A stretch of 64,000 nucleotides of DNA, taken from NCBI RefSeq assembly GCF_002940205.1, contig NZ_MDSK01000009.1:62001-126000 (forward strand), written 5' to 3'. The notes below the pieces were generated by a model. That model was not told the origin of the DNA, did not search any database, and saw nothing but the letters and a program-made list of their open reading frames with translations. Within the stretch, counting starts at the first letter, position 1, and every line of letters starts with the position of its first letter. Made by a program: the position numbers and the translations under genes. Below are positions 1-8,768 of this stretch, piece after piece. The DNA comes from Xanthomonas arboricola pv. guizotiae (GTDB lineage Bacteria; Pseudomonadota; Gammaproteobacteria; Xanthomonadales; Xanthomonadaceae).

Positions 1-818
1 CCGCGGCAAGGCTGTTGCGCCGTCCAAGCGTGGTGCATATCGCCGGTGGCGAATTGGTCGCGTTGCATGGCATCGGCTATGGCGGCCGGCAGCGTTGGCG
101 CGGGCGCCTGCGCGAAGCGGTGATCCTGCGCCTGGCCGACCGCGTCACCGCGGCCAGCGCGCCCATCCTGGAGTCGCTGACGGCGCTCGGCATCAACGCC
201 CAGCGGGTGCCGCTGGGCGTGGATCTGCGGGCCTGGCCGCCGGCCGCGCCACGTGCACGCAGCGGCGGCATCGCCCGCTTGCTGCATGTGGCCAGCCTCA
301 ATCCGGTCAAGGACCAGACCACCTTGCTGCAGGCGATGGCGGCGCTCAAACGCGCCGGTGTCGCCTTTACCCTGGACATGGTCGGCGTCGATACGCTGGA
401 TGGTGCCATGCAGCGCCTGGTGCACCAGCTGGACCTGGGCGGGCAGGTGCGTTTTCTCGGTTTCAAGACCCAGCGCGAGTTGCGCCCGATCATGCAGACG
501 GCCGACCTGCTGGTGCTGTCGTCCTTGCACGAAGCCGGCCCGCTGGTGCTGCTGGAAGCAGCAGTCGCCGGGGTGCCGAGCGTCGGCACCGCAGTCGGGC
601 ATCTCGTCGAGTGGGCACCGGTGTGCGCGCTCGCGGTACCGCCGGGCGACTGGGCCGGGCTGGCAGAAGCGGTCCGCCAGGTCTTGGCCGACGACGAGCT
701 GCGCCTGCGCCTGGCCTGGGCAGCGCAGTGCCGTGCGGTACGCGAGGACGCGGCGTTGACCGCGCGGCTGTTCGAGCAGCTGTATCGGCAACTGTGCGAG
801 GCGCGGCCGCTGCGCTGA
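1..818 (+). CDS. Glycosyltransferase family 4, C-terminal part (5' end outside window)
   Basis: Transfers a sugar from an activated donor to an unknown acceptor. The frame is open to the left edge, so the true start lies outside; 271 residues are visible. The GT-B C-terminal domain begins near the segment LLHVASLNPVKDQ. The donor-site EX7E motif typical of GT4 is visible as HEAGPLVLLEAAVAGVPSVG. The N-terminal part retains HIAGGELVALHG, typical of the acceptor-side domain. The gene points toward a nucleotidyltransferase, a radical SAM protein, a kinase-like protein and an exporter, so it may glycosylate a product of that cassette; that role is inferred. Family is certain, substrate unknown. 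Confidence 0.85.
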   Translation, partial: AARLLRRPSVVHIAGGELVALHGIGYGGRQRWRGRLREAVILRLADRVTAASAPILESLTALGINAQRVPLGVDLRAWPPAAPRARSGGIARLLHVASLNPVKDQTTLLQAMAALKRAGVAFTLDMVGVDTLDGAMQRLVHQLDLGGQVRFLGFKTQRELRPIMQTADLLVLSSLHEAGPLVLLEAAVAGVPSVGTAVGHLVEWAPVCALAVPPGDWAGLAEAVRQVLADDELRLRLAWAAQCRAVREDAALTARLFEQLYRQLCEARPLR

Positions 819-1078
819 CTGCGCCTGCAAGGACGCAGCCTGCATCGGCCGCCATGCAGACGCGTGGTGCAGCAACGCGGCTGTCAGGCCAAACATGGGG
901 ACGTGATCGCAAGGATGATCGACTGAACAAGCCGGCAGCGTGCGCACGCCGGCTGCAGCCCTGGACTGGCCAACAAGGCGTCGCGAGCGGCCGATGGATG
1001 GATGCGGCCGGCGCGCCCGGAATCGGACTGTGCGGCCGATACCTGCCGCCTCCGGGCACCGCCGCGCCGGCCTGACGG

Positions 1079-1108
1079 TGAGCGCGGCAGTGTTGTCGGC
1101 CGCGCTCA
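1079..1108. terminator. Stem-loop between convergent glycosyltransferase and nucleotidyltransferase genes
   Basis: A perfect 10-bp inverted repeat (TGAGCGCGGC at 1079-1088 and GCCGCGCTCA at 1099-1108) encloses a 10-nt loop. Its right arm includes the stop codon of the minus-strand nucleotidyltransferase. No T-run follows on either strand, so factor-independent termination is not certain. The rest of 819-1105 shows no convincing gene. Confidence 0.4.
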
Positions 1109-2320
1109 GACTGGTTGCAGATAGCCGTCCAGCGCTGCACGCACCACGTACAGCATGTCGGTGCGCGGCACCGGCCGGGTCAGGCGCGTCATCACCCGGC
1201 GCAGCTGGGTCTGCCGCACCCACGGCTGGTCCTGAAGCCACAACTGTGTCTGCAGCATGTCGGCACGTTCCTTGCGGCTCTCGGCCGACGGTACCACCCG
1301 GTTGCGCAGGTACTGCCGTGCTTCGCCGAGCGAGCGTGACCATTCGATGCCGGGCAGGGCCGACAGCCACAGGTTGGAACACGAGGCGGTGGTCAGGGTC
1401 TGGCGGGCCGCACGCATGCGCAGCAGGCGTGGGCAATCGGCCTGCAGCCGCGCCATCACTGCCGACGGCACCACGCTGCGGTAATAACGTTGCAACAGCA
1501 GCAGCGGCGGCAACGCCCACCAGGGCGATGTGGTCGGGTCGTCCCACAACTGGTCCCAGTCGCGCGGGCCCATGCGCGTGGCCAGCAAGGCCAGGTCATG
1601 CAGATGCATCAGGCGGATGCTGCGCTGGCAGATGCCGCCGGCCGCATGCAGCAGCAGATGGCACATCAGCGCGCCGACCGACGGGTAGGGGTTCAAGCCC
1701 GGCTGCGCACGCTCCGGCAGGATGCGCGCGCTGATGTCCACGCTGCTCAGCGGCAGGCGTTCCTGGATGCGGGTATGCAGCTCGAGATTGATCGGCGCAT
1801 CGCGATGCTCGCCCAGCCCCGCGACCGCCTCGCCATGCAAAGGCTTGAACACCTGGTGCTTCCATTGTGCGAAGGAGGCCACGTAGCCAAGCTCGCACAA
1901 CAGCGCCGCCGCCGCGGGCGCATCCTCCGGCGCCACCAGCAGATCGATATCGGCCATCGGGCGATCGCCGGGCAGATAGACGCCGAGCCGATGCAGGGCG
2001 GCGCCCTTGAGGCCGACCAGGGCGATGCCCGCCGCACGCGCTGCCGCGTCGATGCGCGTCAGCAGCAGCGCGATGCGCCGATGGCGGTCTTCGACATGGC
2101 TGCGTTGCTCGCGCAGGAATGCGGTCCAGTCGGCGTCCTGCCACAGCGAGCGGCGTTGCAGCAGCGGCGACACCCCATGCGCGGCCGCCGCGGCCGCGGC
2201 CAGCTGCCATTGCAGCCGGCTCCACTGCGGCACCGCCTCGCCGGGCTGCGCCAATTCCCGGGCCAGCCGTTCGGTGGCCGTCTGCAGGCCATGTCTGATG
2301 GTGCGAAGGGAAGGCTGCAT
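1106..2320 (-). CDS. Nucleotidyltransferase family protein (NTP_transf_5-like)
   Basis: Predicted nucleotidyltransferase of 404 residues. The polymerase-beta-type fold is marked by GLKGAAL (103-109) followed by PMADIDLLV, in which D124 and D126 form the metal-binding DxD pair. Proteins of this family often sit in peptide-tailoring clusters (for example some lasso peptide loci) beside HprK-like kinases. The start MQPSLRTIRHG at 2320 was chosen because longer versions of the frame run into the upstream radical SAM gene, which ends at 2380. The 59-bp spacing and shared strand suggest one transcript with that gene. The substrate is unknown. Confidence 0.75.
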   Translation of the reverse strand: MQPSLRTIRHGLQTATERLARELAQPGEAVPQWSRLQWQLAAAAAAAHGVSPLLQRRSLWQDADWTAFLREQRSHVEDRHRRIALLLTRIDAAARAAGIALVGLKGAALHRLGVYLPGDRPMADIDLLVAPEDAPAAAALLCELGYVASFAQWKHQVFKPLHGEAVAGLGEHRDAPINLELHTRIQERLPLSSVDISARILPERAQPGLNPYPSVGALMCHLLLHAAGGICQRSIRLMHLHDLALLATRMGPRDWDQLWDDPTTSPWWALPPLLLLQRYYRSVVPSAVMARLQADCPRLLRMRAARQTLTTASCSNLWLSALPGIEWSRSLGEARQYLRNRVVPSAESRKERADMLQTQLWLQDQPWVRQTQLRRVMTRLTRPVPRTDMLYVVRAALDGYLQPV

Positions 2321-2379
2321 GCGGCGGAGATTCCGAGAAAGGCGAGGGATGTCGGGAGGCGAGGTCGGCCGGTTGCGCG

Positions 2380-3870
2380 CTAGCCGACCAGCACGCTGGC
2401 CAACTGGCGCGGTTGATGTGCGGCAGCGCCGGCAAGCGGCTCGGTGCGGTGCTGCCGTTCGCTGGCGATCAAGGCGGACCAGCGCGCCTCCAACGTGTCC
2501 GAGGCCTGTGTAAACGCATCGGCGCCCAGCATGGCGCGCGCCTGTCGCAGGTCCACCTGCGTATGCAGCAGATCGCGCACGCTGCGGTAGAACTCCGAGT
2601 CGTAGGCGCCATGGAACATCATCGCCAGGTCGTCGCTGTCCTGCCAATGGGTCTTGCCGCCCAGCTGGCTCTTCACTTCCTCGTAGAATTTGGTGCCGGG
2701 CAGCGGATAGGACACGCTGACGCCGATGATGTCCGGGTTGGCCTGGGTCACCAGGGCGCGCGTGGCCAGGATGTCTTCGAGTTCTTCGCCCAGGTAGCCG
2801 AGTTGAATGAACAAGCCCACGCGGATCCCGTGCGCACCCAGGCGCCGGCGTGCGGCGATCACCTCGCCAACCTCGGTGCCCTTGGTCATTTTGTCCAGGA
2901 TGCGCTGGCTGCCGCTTTCGGCACCCAGCCAGGCCTCGGCGCAGCCGGCGCGTGCCAGCGCGGCTGCCATGCGCTCGCTGGCCAGGTCGGCACGGGTCTG
3001 GATGGTGAACGGGATCGCGCCATCGGCATCGCTCAGGCGCTGCGCAAAGGTTTCCACCCAATCGATATGGAAGCCGAAGATGTCATCGGCCATCCAGAGG
3101 TGATCGGGCTGGAAGCTGCGCTTGAGATGGATCATTTCGGCAGCCACGTCTTCCGCATCGCGGCGCTTGTAGTGATTGCCCCAGATCGGTTTGGCGCACC
3201 AGTTGCAGCGGAACGGGCAACCGCGCGACGCCGCCATATTCAAGCTGAAATAGCCGTGCCGTTGCCGCCAGAACCGCTGATAGCGCGGCATGTCGACCAG
3301 GTCCCAGGCCGGCAGGCCGCTCAGGCGCGCGTCCGGCGGTTGTGCGCCACGATGCACGCGTGCTGCAGCAGCTGGGCTGACGGCGATACGTGCAACGCCC
3401 GCGAGCCAGGCGTCTGTATCGATGATGGGATCTTGTTCGACGCGCGCCACCAGTTCGAGCAGTGGTGCGATGCCTTCGCCGATCAACACCGCGTGCGCGC
3501 CGGCAGCCAGAAACACATCCGGGTTGTCGGATGCATCGGAGCCGGCCACCAGCACGCGGCAGCTGGCCGCGCGCGCTTGCGCAATCATCTGGCAGGCCGC
3601 CTCGCGCATGCGGCTCAGGCACATCTTGGTGAGGAAGTTGAAGTTGTCCTCGTAGAACACCACCAGATCCGGCTGCGCCTGCTGCAAGGCACCGGTGTAG
3701 TCCTGCACATCGTCGGCCAGCATCGCGTCGAACAGGCTCAGCGCATGGCCACGCCCGCGCAATAACGCGGCAACCTGCAGCGTCGCCAACGGTGGATACG
3801 GCTTGCCGCGCTCCCATTGCTTGGGGTCGTAACGCAGGAAATACGAATGACTGACCTGGATCTTTAGCAT
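2380..3870 (-). CDS. B12-binding-type radical SAM protein
   Basis: 496-residue radical SAM enzyme of the BchE-like class with an N-terminal cobalamin-binding-type domain (about 30-140, ending in LIGEGIAPLLEL). The [4Fe-4S] cluster motif CxxxCxxC is present as C218-PFR-C222-NW-C225. The domain continues through segments such as WMADDIFGFH and LGAESGSQRILDKMTKGT. A DxHxxG B12-ligand motif is not visible, so cobalamin use is uncertain. Start ATG at 3870 is preceded by a GAGAG stretch. On its strand the codon overlaps the TAA of a short upstream frame (ATGCTAA). The gene precedes the nucleotidyltransferase and is divergent from the kinase-like gene. It probably modifies a product of this cassette. 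Confidence 0.8.
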   Translation of the reverse strand: MLKIQVSHSYFLRYDPKQWERGKPYPPLATLQVAALLRGRGHALSLFDAMLADDVQDYTGALQQAQPDLVVFYEDNFNFLTKMCLSRMREAACQMIAQARAASCRVLVAGSDASDNPDVFLAAGAHAVLIGEGIAPLLELVARVEQDPIIDTDAWLAGVARIAVSPAAAARVHRGAQPPDARLSGLPAWDLVDMPRYQRFWRQRHGYFSLNMAASRGCPFRCNWCAKPIWGNHYKRRDAEDVAAEMIHLKRSFQPDHLWMADDIFGFHIDWVETFAQRLSDADGAIPFTIQTRADLASERMAAALARAGCAEAWLGAESGSQRILDKMTKGTEVGEVIAARRRLGAHGIRVGLFIQLGYLGEELEDILATRALVTQANPDIIGVSVSYPLPGTKFYEEVKSQLGGKTHWQDSDDLAMMFHGAYDSEFYRSVRDLLHTQVDLRQARAMLGADAFTQASDTLEARWSALIASERQHRTEPLAGAAAHQPRQLASVLVG

Positions 3871-3986
3871 CCGCACAAGGCTCTCGTTCTGTCGCCAGGT
3901 GCGCGCAGCGGCGGCGTGCGCAGGCACCGGCATTCGGCTCGGCAGTAGGTGCGGATGCAGGTGGCTTTGGTTGCGCCGATCGGCAT
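3864..3986 (-). CDS. Possible short Cys-rich peptide overlapping the radical SAM start
   Basis: A 40-codon frame (ATG at 3986) encodes a peptide with six cysteines (C10, C15, C19, C21, C38, C40), including CRAECRC and a terminal CGC. Its stop codon TAA is embedded in the start region of the downstream radical SAM gene (ATGCTAA), an arrangement typical of translational coupling. About four fifths of its codons end in G or C, as in real genes here. Longer in-frame starts exist at 4004 (ATG) and 4145 (GTG). No clear ribosome binding site is seen at any of them, and chance frames are common at this GC content. It may be a precursor peptide or it may not be a gene. Confidence 0.2.
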   Translation of the reverse strand: MPIGATKATCIRTYCRAECRCLRTPPLRAPGDRTRALCGC

Positions 3987-4089
3987 GCCGTGGTTGGCGT
4001 GCATTGGGCGCACGTGCCGACGTCGATGCGGCAACCTTTCTGTTGCCGTTCGGCACACACCGGCTGATCGATGCAATGGATGGAACGGC

Positions 4090-5151
4090 ATGCCGCAGTC
4101 GGCTGCGTTGGCGCAATTGATGCCGGTGGGCGATGCCGCACGCACTGGCGCGTCGGATGCGGCGGCAGTGGCAGCAGATCCGTTCGGCGAACATCGGCCG
4201 CGTCGGCAGTGCGTGCGCCGGCAGATCCTCGGCGCGCTGTTCCACTTCGAAAGCGACAGCGACGCGCTGCTGGCATTGGTGGACCTGGCCTACGCCGGCC
4301 TGCCCGCGCATCGCCTGCCGGGTGCGCCGGAATTCCATATCACGCTGGATCTGGTGCCGCGTGGACACGCGCCTTCGAGCGCAGCGCCGCCACCGGTGCG
4401 CACCCATGCCAGCGGCGGCTTGCTGTGCGGGGTCATGGATGCCTGCAATTACCTGATGCTGTCGGTGCCCGCGCGCCGCGCCATGCTGGTGGTTTCCGAC
4501 GACATGCTCGCCCACGCCTATCACCTGCGTTATGAGCTGATTGAATTTTCGGTGTTCCTGCTGGCGGCGCGCGGCATGGGCCTGGTGCCGTTGCATGGCG
4601 CCTGCGTGGGCCGGCAGGGACGCTGTGTGCTGTTGCTCGGCGCCAGTGGCGCCGGCAAATCGACCCTGGCGCTGCACAGCCTGCTGCATGGCCTGGATTT
4701 CATCGCCGAAGACGGCGTGTTCGTGGCGCCGGAGAGTCTGCTCACCACCGGCGTTGCCAACTTTCTGCATCTGCGCGCCGACGCGCTGGGCCTGGTCGAT
4801 GCGGACACCCGCGCGTGGCTCAGCGCCTCGCCAACCATCCGTCGCCGCAGCGGTGTGGAAAAGTTCGAGATCGACATCCGCCACGGCCGTGCGCAACTGG
4901 CGCGCGCGCCCTTGCAGCTGTGTGCAGTGGTGATGCTGTCGGCAACGCCAGCGAGCGATCCCGCACAGCCATTGCTGGCGATGCCGACCGAACGCATTGC
5001 CGCTTGCCTGGCAGACGATCAACCGTATGCGGCTGGGCAACCGGGCTGGCAGCGCTTTGTCCAACAGGTACAGCGCATCGGCATGTTCACCCTGCGCCGC
5101 GGGGCGCATCCGCAGGCCGCGCTGGACGCGCTGCTGCAGGTGTTGCGGTGA
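4090..5151 (+). CDS. HPr-kinase-like P-loop protein
   Basis: 353-residue protein with an HprK/phosphorylase-like C-terminal domain. The P-loop is GASGAGKS (184-191). Downstream, GLDFIAEDGVFV occupies the place where true HPr kinases have a His-containing GHxLVADD-type segment; here the first Asp is Glu and the His is absent. It is therefore a member of the HprK-related kinases found in peptide cassettes, not the PTS regulator. The N-terminal half (about 40-165) has no recognised motif. Start ATG at 4090 has a weak GGA upstream; 4120 is an alternative. It is divergent from the radical SAM gene and is followed 75 bp later by the ABC exporter. Confidence 0.7.
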   Translation: MPQSAALAQLMPVGDAARTGASDAAAVAADPFGEHRPRRQCVRRQILGALFHFESDSDALLALVDLAYAGLPAHRLPGAPEFHITLDLVPRGHAPSSAAPPPVRTHASGGLLCGVMDACNYLMLSVPARRAMLVVSDDMLAHAYHLRYELIEFSVFLLAARGMGLVPLHGACVGRQGRCVLLLGASGAGKSTLALHSLLHGLDFIAEDGVFVAPESLLTTGVANFLHLRADALGLVDADTRAWLSASPTIRRRSGVEKFEIDIRHGRAQLARAPLQLCAVVMLSATPASDPAQPLLAMPTERIAACLADDQPYAAGQPGWQRFVQQVQRIGMFTLRRGAHPQAALDALLQVLR

Positions 5152-5226
5152 GCGCGCCGGCAGCGCGGCAGCGGTGCGTCCTCTTTCAAGCCGACGCCAT
5201 GCCGCATCCCACCGTGAGCGTCAGGC

Positions 5227-6960
5227 GTGACTGAAATGCGCGCTACTGCAGATCGCAAACCCATGCGTGCGCTGTGGCGCGATTTCGTCGGCACGCTGGT
5301 GCCGGCGGATGTGTCGACCATCGCGCTCTACGTGGGCTTGTCGCTGCTGGCCGCACTGGCCGGCAGCCTCGTCGCGGTCAGCCTGGTGCCACTGGTGCAG
5401 CCTGGTCATGCCGTCCGCCTGGCCGGCTACGCGCTGGCGTTACCGGCGGGTCTGGCAATGCAGGTGGCGCTGTTTGCCGGTGTCAGCCTGGTGTTTGCCG
5501 CACTGCGTTGGCAGGGCGCACGGCTGGCCGCGCGGCTGGCCAGCCGCTACGCGATCGGGCTGCGGCAGCGCGTGCATGCGGCGTTGATTGATGCGCCGCT
5601 GCCGGCCCTGTCCGGTGCCAGTTCGGCGGAAATCGCCAATGTGCTGACCTACAACATCGAGATCGCCACCCAGGGTTTCAGCGCGGCCTTGCAGCTGCTG
5701 GTGGCCGGCATGACCGCACTGGTGAGCATCTGCATCGCGGTCATGATCGCCCCGGCGTTGCTGATGGCGACGCCGCTGTTGCTGGTGCTGGCGTGGCTGG
5801 GCTTGCGCAGCTCCAGCAGCGCCGCCCAGGCGCGCATCAGCCGCGATTACGTGGCCGACATGACGCAGCTGTTCTGGCTGAGCGAGGACTTCCCGCGTCG
5901 CCTGCGGCATGTGCGTTCGTTCCAGCGCGAAGCACTGGAAACCCGCCATTACACCTGCATTTCCGCACGGCTGGGGCAGGGCTATGCGCAGCAGCAGGCG
6001 CTGGTGGCGGGCAGCCGGCTGATGCTCGAAGCCACCGCAGTGGCCGTCATCGCCGCCATCCTGGTACTGGCCAACCTGTGGCAGGGCGCCGACCGCGCTG
6101 CGTTGATCACCGTCAGCCTGCTGCTCGGGCGCCTGTTGCCGTATCTGGTCAGTACCCGCCAGAGCGTGCAGCAACTGCGCTCGGCGTGGCCGGCGTTGCA
6201 GCTGTGGCGGCGCTATGTGGCGCTGGGCACGACGCCTTCGCCGGCGTTGGCCGCGCCGGCCCAGCCGTTGCCGGCTGCCTTGCATCTGGAACACATCGGC
6301 CTGGCACCGCCGTTGCCCAGGCTCGCTCTCGATCCGCTGCTGTTGCTGCCCGGCGAACTGACCCTGGTCGTCGGCCCCTCCGGGATCGGCAAGAGCAGCC
6401 TGATGGACGTGCTTTCGGGTCAGACCCCGCCTACGCAGTTCACTGCGCACATGGCCGGGCGCCGGCTGGATTTCGCCGCGTATCGCGCCCTGGTGCGGCA
6501 TGGCGCCTACCTGGGCCAGGGCGTGCGGCCGTGGCAGCGCACGGTCCGCGCCTGTCTGGACTGGGCATTGCCCGGCACCAGCGATGCACGCATGTGGCAG
6601 GTGCTGGCCGATGTCGGCCTGGGCGCGCGTCTGCAGCGCGACGGGCAAGGCCTGGACAGCCCGATCAACGGCCCGGATGGGCGCCTGTCCGGTGGCGAAG
6701 CGCAGCGCCTGCTGCTGGCGCAGGTGCTGTTGCGCCAGCCGACCCTGGCGGTGCTGGACGAGGCCACCAGCGCACTGGATGCCGAGGCCGAACAGCAGGT
6801 GTTGTGCATGCTGCGGCAACGCCTGCCGCAGACCGTGCTGGTGGTGGTCTCGCATCGCACCAGCCTGGCCGCAGTGGCCGATCGCACGGTTGTCTTGGGC
6901 ATTGCAGTGGCGGCGCAGACCGCTGCCCACGCCGATGCGGTTGCACGCTCAGACGCGTGA
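5227..6960 (+). CDS. ABC transporter, fused permease and ATP-binding domains (exporter type)
   Basis: 577-residue half-transporter with an N-terminal membrane domain of about six hydrophobic segments (roughly 30-320) and a C-terminal ATPase. Walker A is GPSGIGKS (383-390), the signature LSGGE (487-491) and Walker B LAVLDE (507-512), followed by DEATSALD and an H-loop VSHRTS. Size and order match type I exporters that work as homodimers, such as peptide exporters of the CydC/McjD type. The start is GTG at 5227, with ATG at 5236 as an alternative. Its position after the kinase-like gene suggests that it exports the cassette's product. It lacks a C39 peptidase domain. Confidence 0.85.
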   Translation: MTEMRATADRKPMRALWRDFVGTLVPADVSTIALYVGLSLLAALAGSLVAVSLVPLVQPGHAVRLAGYALALPAGLAMQVALFAGVSLVFAALRWQGARLAARLASRYAIGLRQRVHAALIDAPLPALSGASSAEIANVLTYNIEIATQGFSAALQLLVAGMTALVSICIAVMIAPALLMATPLLLVLAWLGLRSSSSAAQARISRDYVADMTQLFWLSEDFPRRLRHVRSFQREALETRHYTCISARLGQGYAQQQALVAGSRLMLEATAVAVIAAILVLANLWQGADRAALITVSLLLGRLLPYLVSTRQSVQQLRSAWPALQLWRRYVALGTTPSPALAAPAQPLPAALHLEHIGLAPPLPRLALDPLLLLPGELTLVVGPSGIGKSSLMDVLSGQTPPTQFTAHMAGRRLDFAAYRALVRHGAYLGQGVRPWQRTVRACLDWALPGTSDARMWQVLADVGLGARLQRDGQGLDSPINGPDGRLSGGEAQRLLLAQVLLRQPTLAVLDEATSALDAEAEQQVLCMLRQRLPQTVLVVVSHRTSLAAVADRTVVLGIAVAAQTAAHADAVARSDA

Positions 6961-6992
6961 TGCCAGGTGGCGTGGTCGCGTCGGCGCCGCGA

Positions 6993-8402
6993 TCAGCCGG
7001 CTATCTCTTCCAGCGCCCGATTGCGCGTGCGCGGGCCCAATAGCGCAATCACGCTGGCCACGATCGACATGCTGATCACGATAAAGGCCAGCACGCCATG
7101 GCTGCCGACCTGGGCGAGCAGCCAACCGATCAGCACGCTGCTCACCGCCGTGGAAAGACGGCTGAAGGAATAGCAAAAGCCCACCGCCCGCGCGCGCAAG
7201 CCGGTGGGGAACAGCTCGGCCTGATAGCCGTGATAGGCAAAGCTCATCCAGGCATTGCAGAACGCAATCATCCCCCCGCACAGCACCATGCCGAGCGCCT
7301 GATGCTGCAGCGAAAACAGCACGCCGAACAGCACCGCGCCCAGGGCCGATGCGGTGATCTGCCATTTGTTCTCCCAGCGCTGCGCAAAGCGCAGCAACAG
7401 CAGCGGCGCCAGCGGGTAGGCCAGCGAAATCGCAAAGGAATAGGCCAGGCTCCTGGTCACGCCGGTGCCTTGCGCCGAGATCAATGCCGGCAACCAGTTG
7501 CCGAAGCCGAAGAAGCCGATCGCCTGAAAGATATGGAATACCACCAGCATGCCGATGCGCCCGCGATACGGCGCACGCCACAGCATCGCGGTCTGCATGT
7601 CGCCGGCCGGCGAAGGGGCGGCCACCTGCGGTGCGGCCAGGGGCGCACCCAGATCGCGCGCGCAGCGCGCTTCGAGCTGGGTCAAGACCGCATCGGCTTC
7701 GGCATGGCGTCCCTGCGCCGCTAGCCAGCGGGCGGATTCCGGCAACCGGCTACGCAGCCACCAGATCGCCAGCGCAAATACCCCGCTCAGCAGCACCACC
7801 CAGCGCCAGCCACTCACCCCCAGCGGTGCATGCGGCACCAGCAGCCAGGCGGTCAGCGCCACCGCAGGCACCGCCAGAAACTGCACGAAGAATGCAAACG
7901 CGAATGCGGCACTGCGCATATGCCGCGGCACCAGCTCGGACAGATAGGTGTCGATGGTGACCAGCTCGATGCCCAGGCCGATCCCGACCGCCAAGCGCAG
8001 CAGGATGACGCCGGTGGCGGTGTGCTGCAGGCCCATCGCCACGGTCGCGGCGGTGTACCAGATCAGGGCAAAGGTGAACACCGGACGGCGCCCGAAGCGG
8101 TCGGCGAACGGACTCAGCAGGGCGGCGCCGACGAACAGGCCCAGAAACGTCGCCGCCGCAAACGCGGCCTGGTCGGACATGCCGAACGCACCATCGGCAG
8201 CGCTGGCAAAGATGCCGTCGCGGATCAGCCCCGGGCTGATGTACGCGGTCTGGAACAGGTCGTACAACTCGAAAAATCCACCCAGCGCGAGCAGGCCGAC
8301 CAGCCGCCACAGCGTGGCGCTGGCCGGCAGCCGGTCGATCCGCGCGGCGATGTGCAGGGTGGCGGAAGCGGGGTCGAGCGGAGCGGTCGAAGCCATCGTC
8401 AT
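6993..8402 (-). CDS. MFS transporter (major facilitator, sugar/acid porter type)
   Basis: 469-residue inner-membrane carrier with about twelve hydrophobic segments. The loop between helices 2 and 3 carries the MFS signature (FADRFGRRPVF). The middle loop has the sugar-porter-like LPESARWL motif followed by a soluble linker (about 235-270), and the second half repeats the fold. The substrate cannot be read from the sequence. Starts at 8402 (MTMAST) and 8396 (MASTAP) are both possible; neither has a good ribosome binding site. It ends 32 bp from the convergent ABC exporter and is probably not part of that operon. Confidence 0.85.
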   Translation of the reverse strand: MTMASTAPLDPASATLHIAARIDRLPASATLWRLVGLLALGGFFELYDLFQTAYISPGLIRDGIFASAADGAFGMSDQAAFAAATFLGLFVGAALLSPFADRFGRRPVFTFALIWYTAATVAMGLQHTATGVILLRLAVGIGLGIELVTIDTYLSELVPRHMRSAAFAFAFFVQFLAVPAVALTAWLLVPHAPLGVSGWRWVVLLSGVFALAIWWLRSRLPESARWLAAQGRHAEADAVLTQLEARCARDLGAPLAAPQVAAPSPAGDMQTAMLWRAPYRGRIGMLVVFHIFQAIGFFGFGNWLPALISAQGTGVTRSLAYSFAISLAYPLAPLLLLRFAQRWENKWQITASALGAVLFGVLFSLQHQALGMVLCGGMIAFCNAWMSFAYHGYQAELFPTGLRARAVGFCYSFSRLSTAVSSVLIGWLLAQVGSHGVLAFIVISMSIVASVIALLGPRTRNRALEEIAG

Positions 8403-8768
8403 GCAGGCGCTGCCAATGCGGTGTCCATCATAGCCAGCAGCCCTGTCACCCGGTGCCCGCGCTTCGCGGTCAGGCAACTGCATTCGCAGGCGATCCGGCG
8501 AGCGCCAGACACCAACAACCATCGTGCATGCCTGATCCCCCTCCCTGCGGGGCGAATGCATGGCTTGCATGCCATTGCCGCGCCTGCGTTGCAGCGCCCG
8601 TCCAGCGAGGCGCGGGCCTGGGCACGGAGCGGGGCAGTGGCCAGCTGCAGATCCTCCCGTTGTTTGACCACTGGAATGCTGTAATCCCCCCAGCGCCACC
8701 TGGGCAGGTGGCAAAGCCGCCTGGCCAGCCCCATCTCTTGCACATCATTCATTCCCCGGAGTCATCCG
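8403..8768. other. Intergenic region between MFS transporter and monooxygenase
   Basis: This 366-bp stretch has no convincing gene. It separates divergent genes and should hold both promoters. A perfect 7-bp hairpin (GCCACCT, loop GGGC, AGGTGGC) lies at 8695-8712, about 55 bp before the monooxygenase start, whose ribosome binding site CCGGAG precedes ATG 8769. A 117-codon minus-strand frame crosses the region but looks like a chance frame. Confidence 0.5.

Noticed and set aside
8399-8752. 117-codon minus-strand frame in the MFS-monooxygenase gap
   Set aside because: No ribosome binding site and no family resemblance; it would begin inside the leader of the monooxygenase gene.
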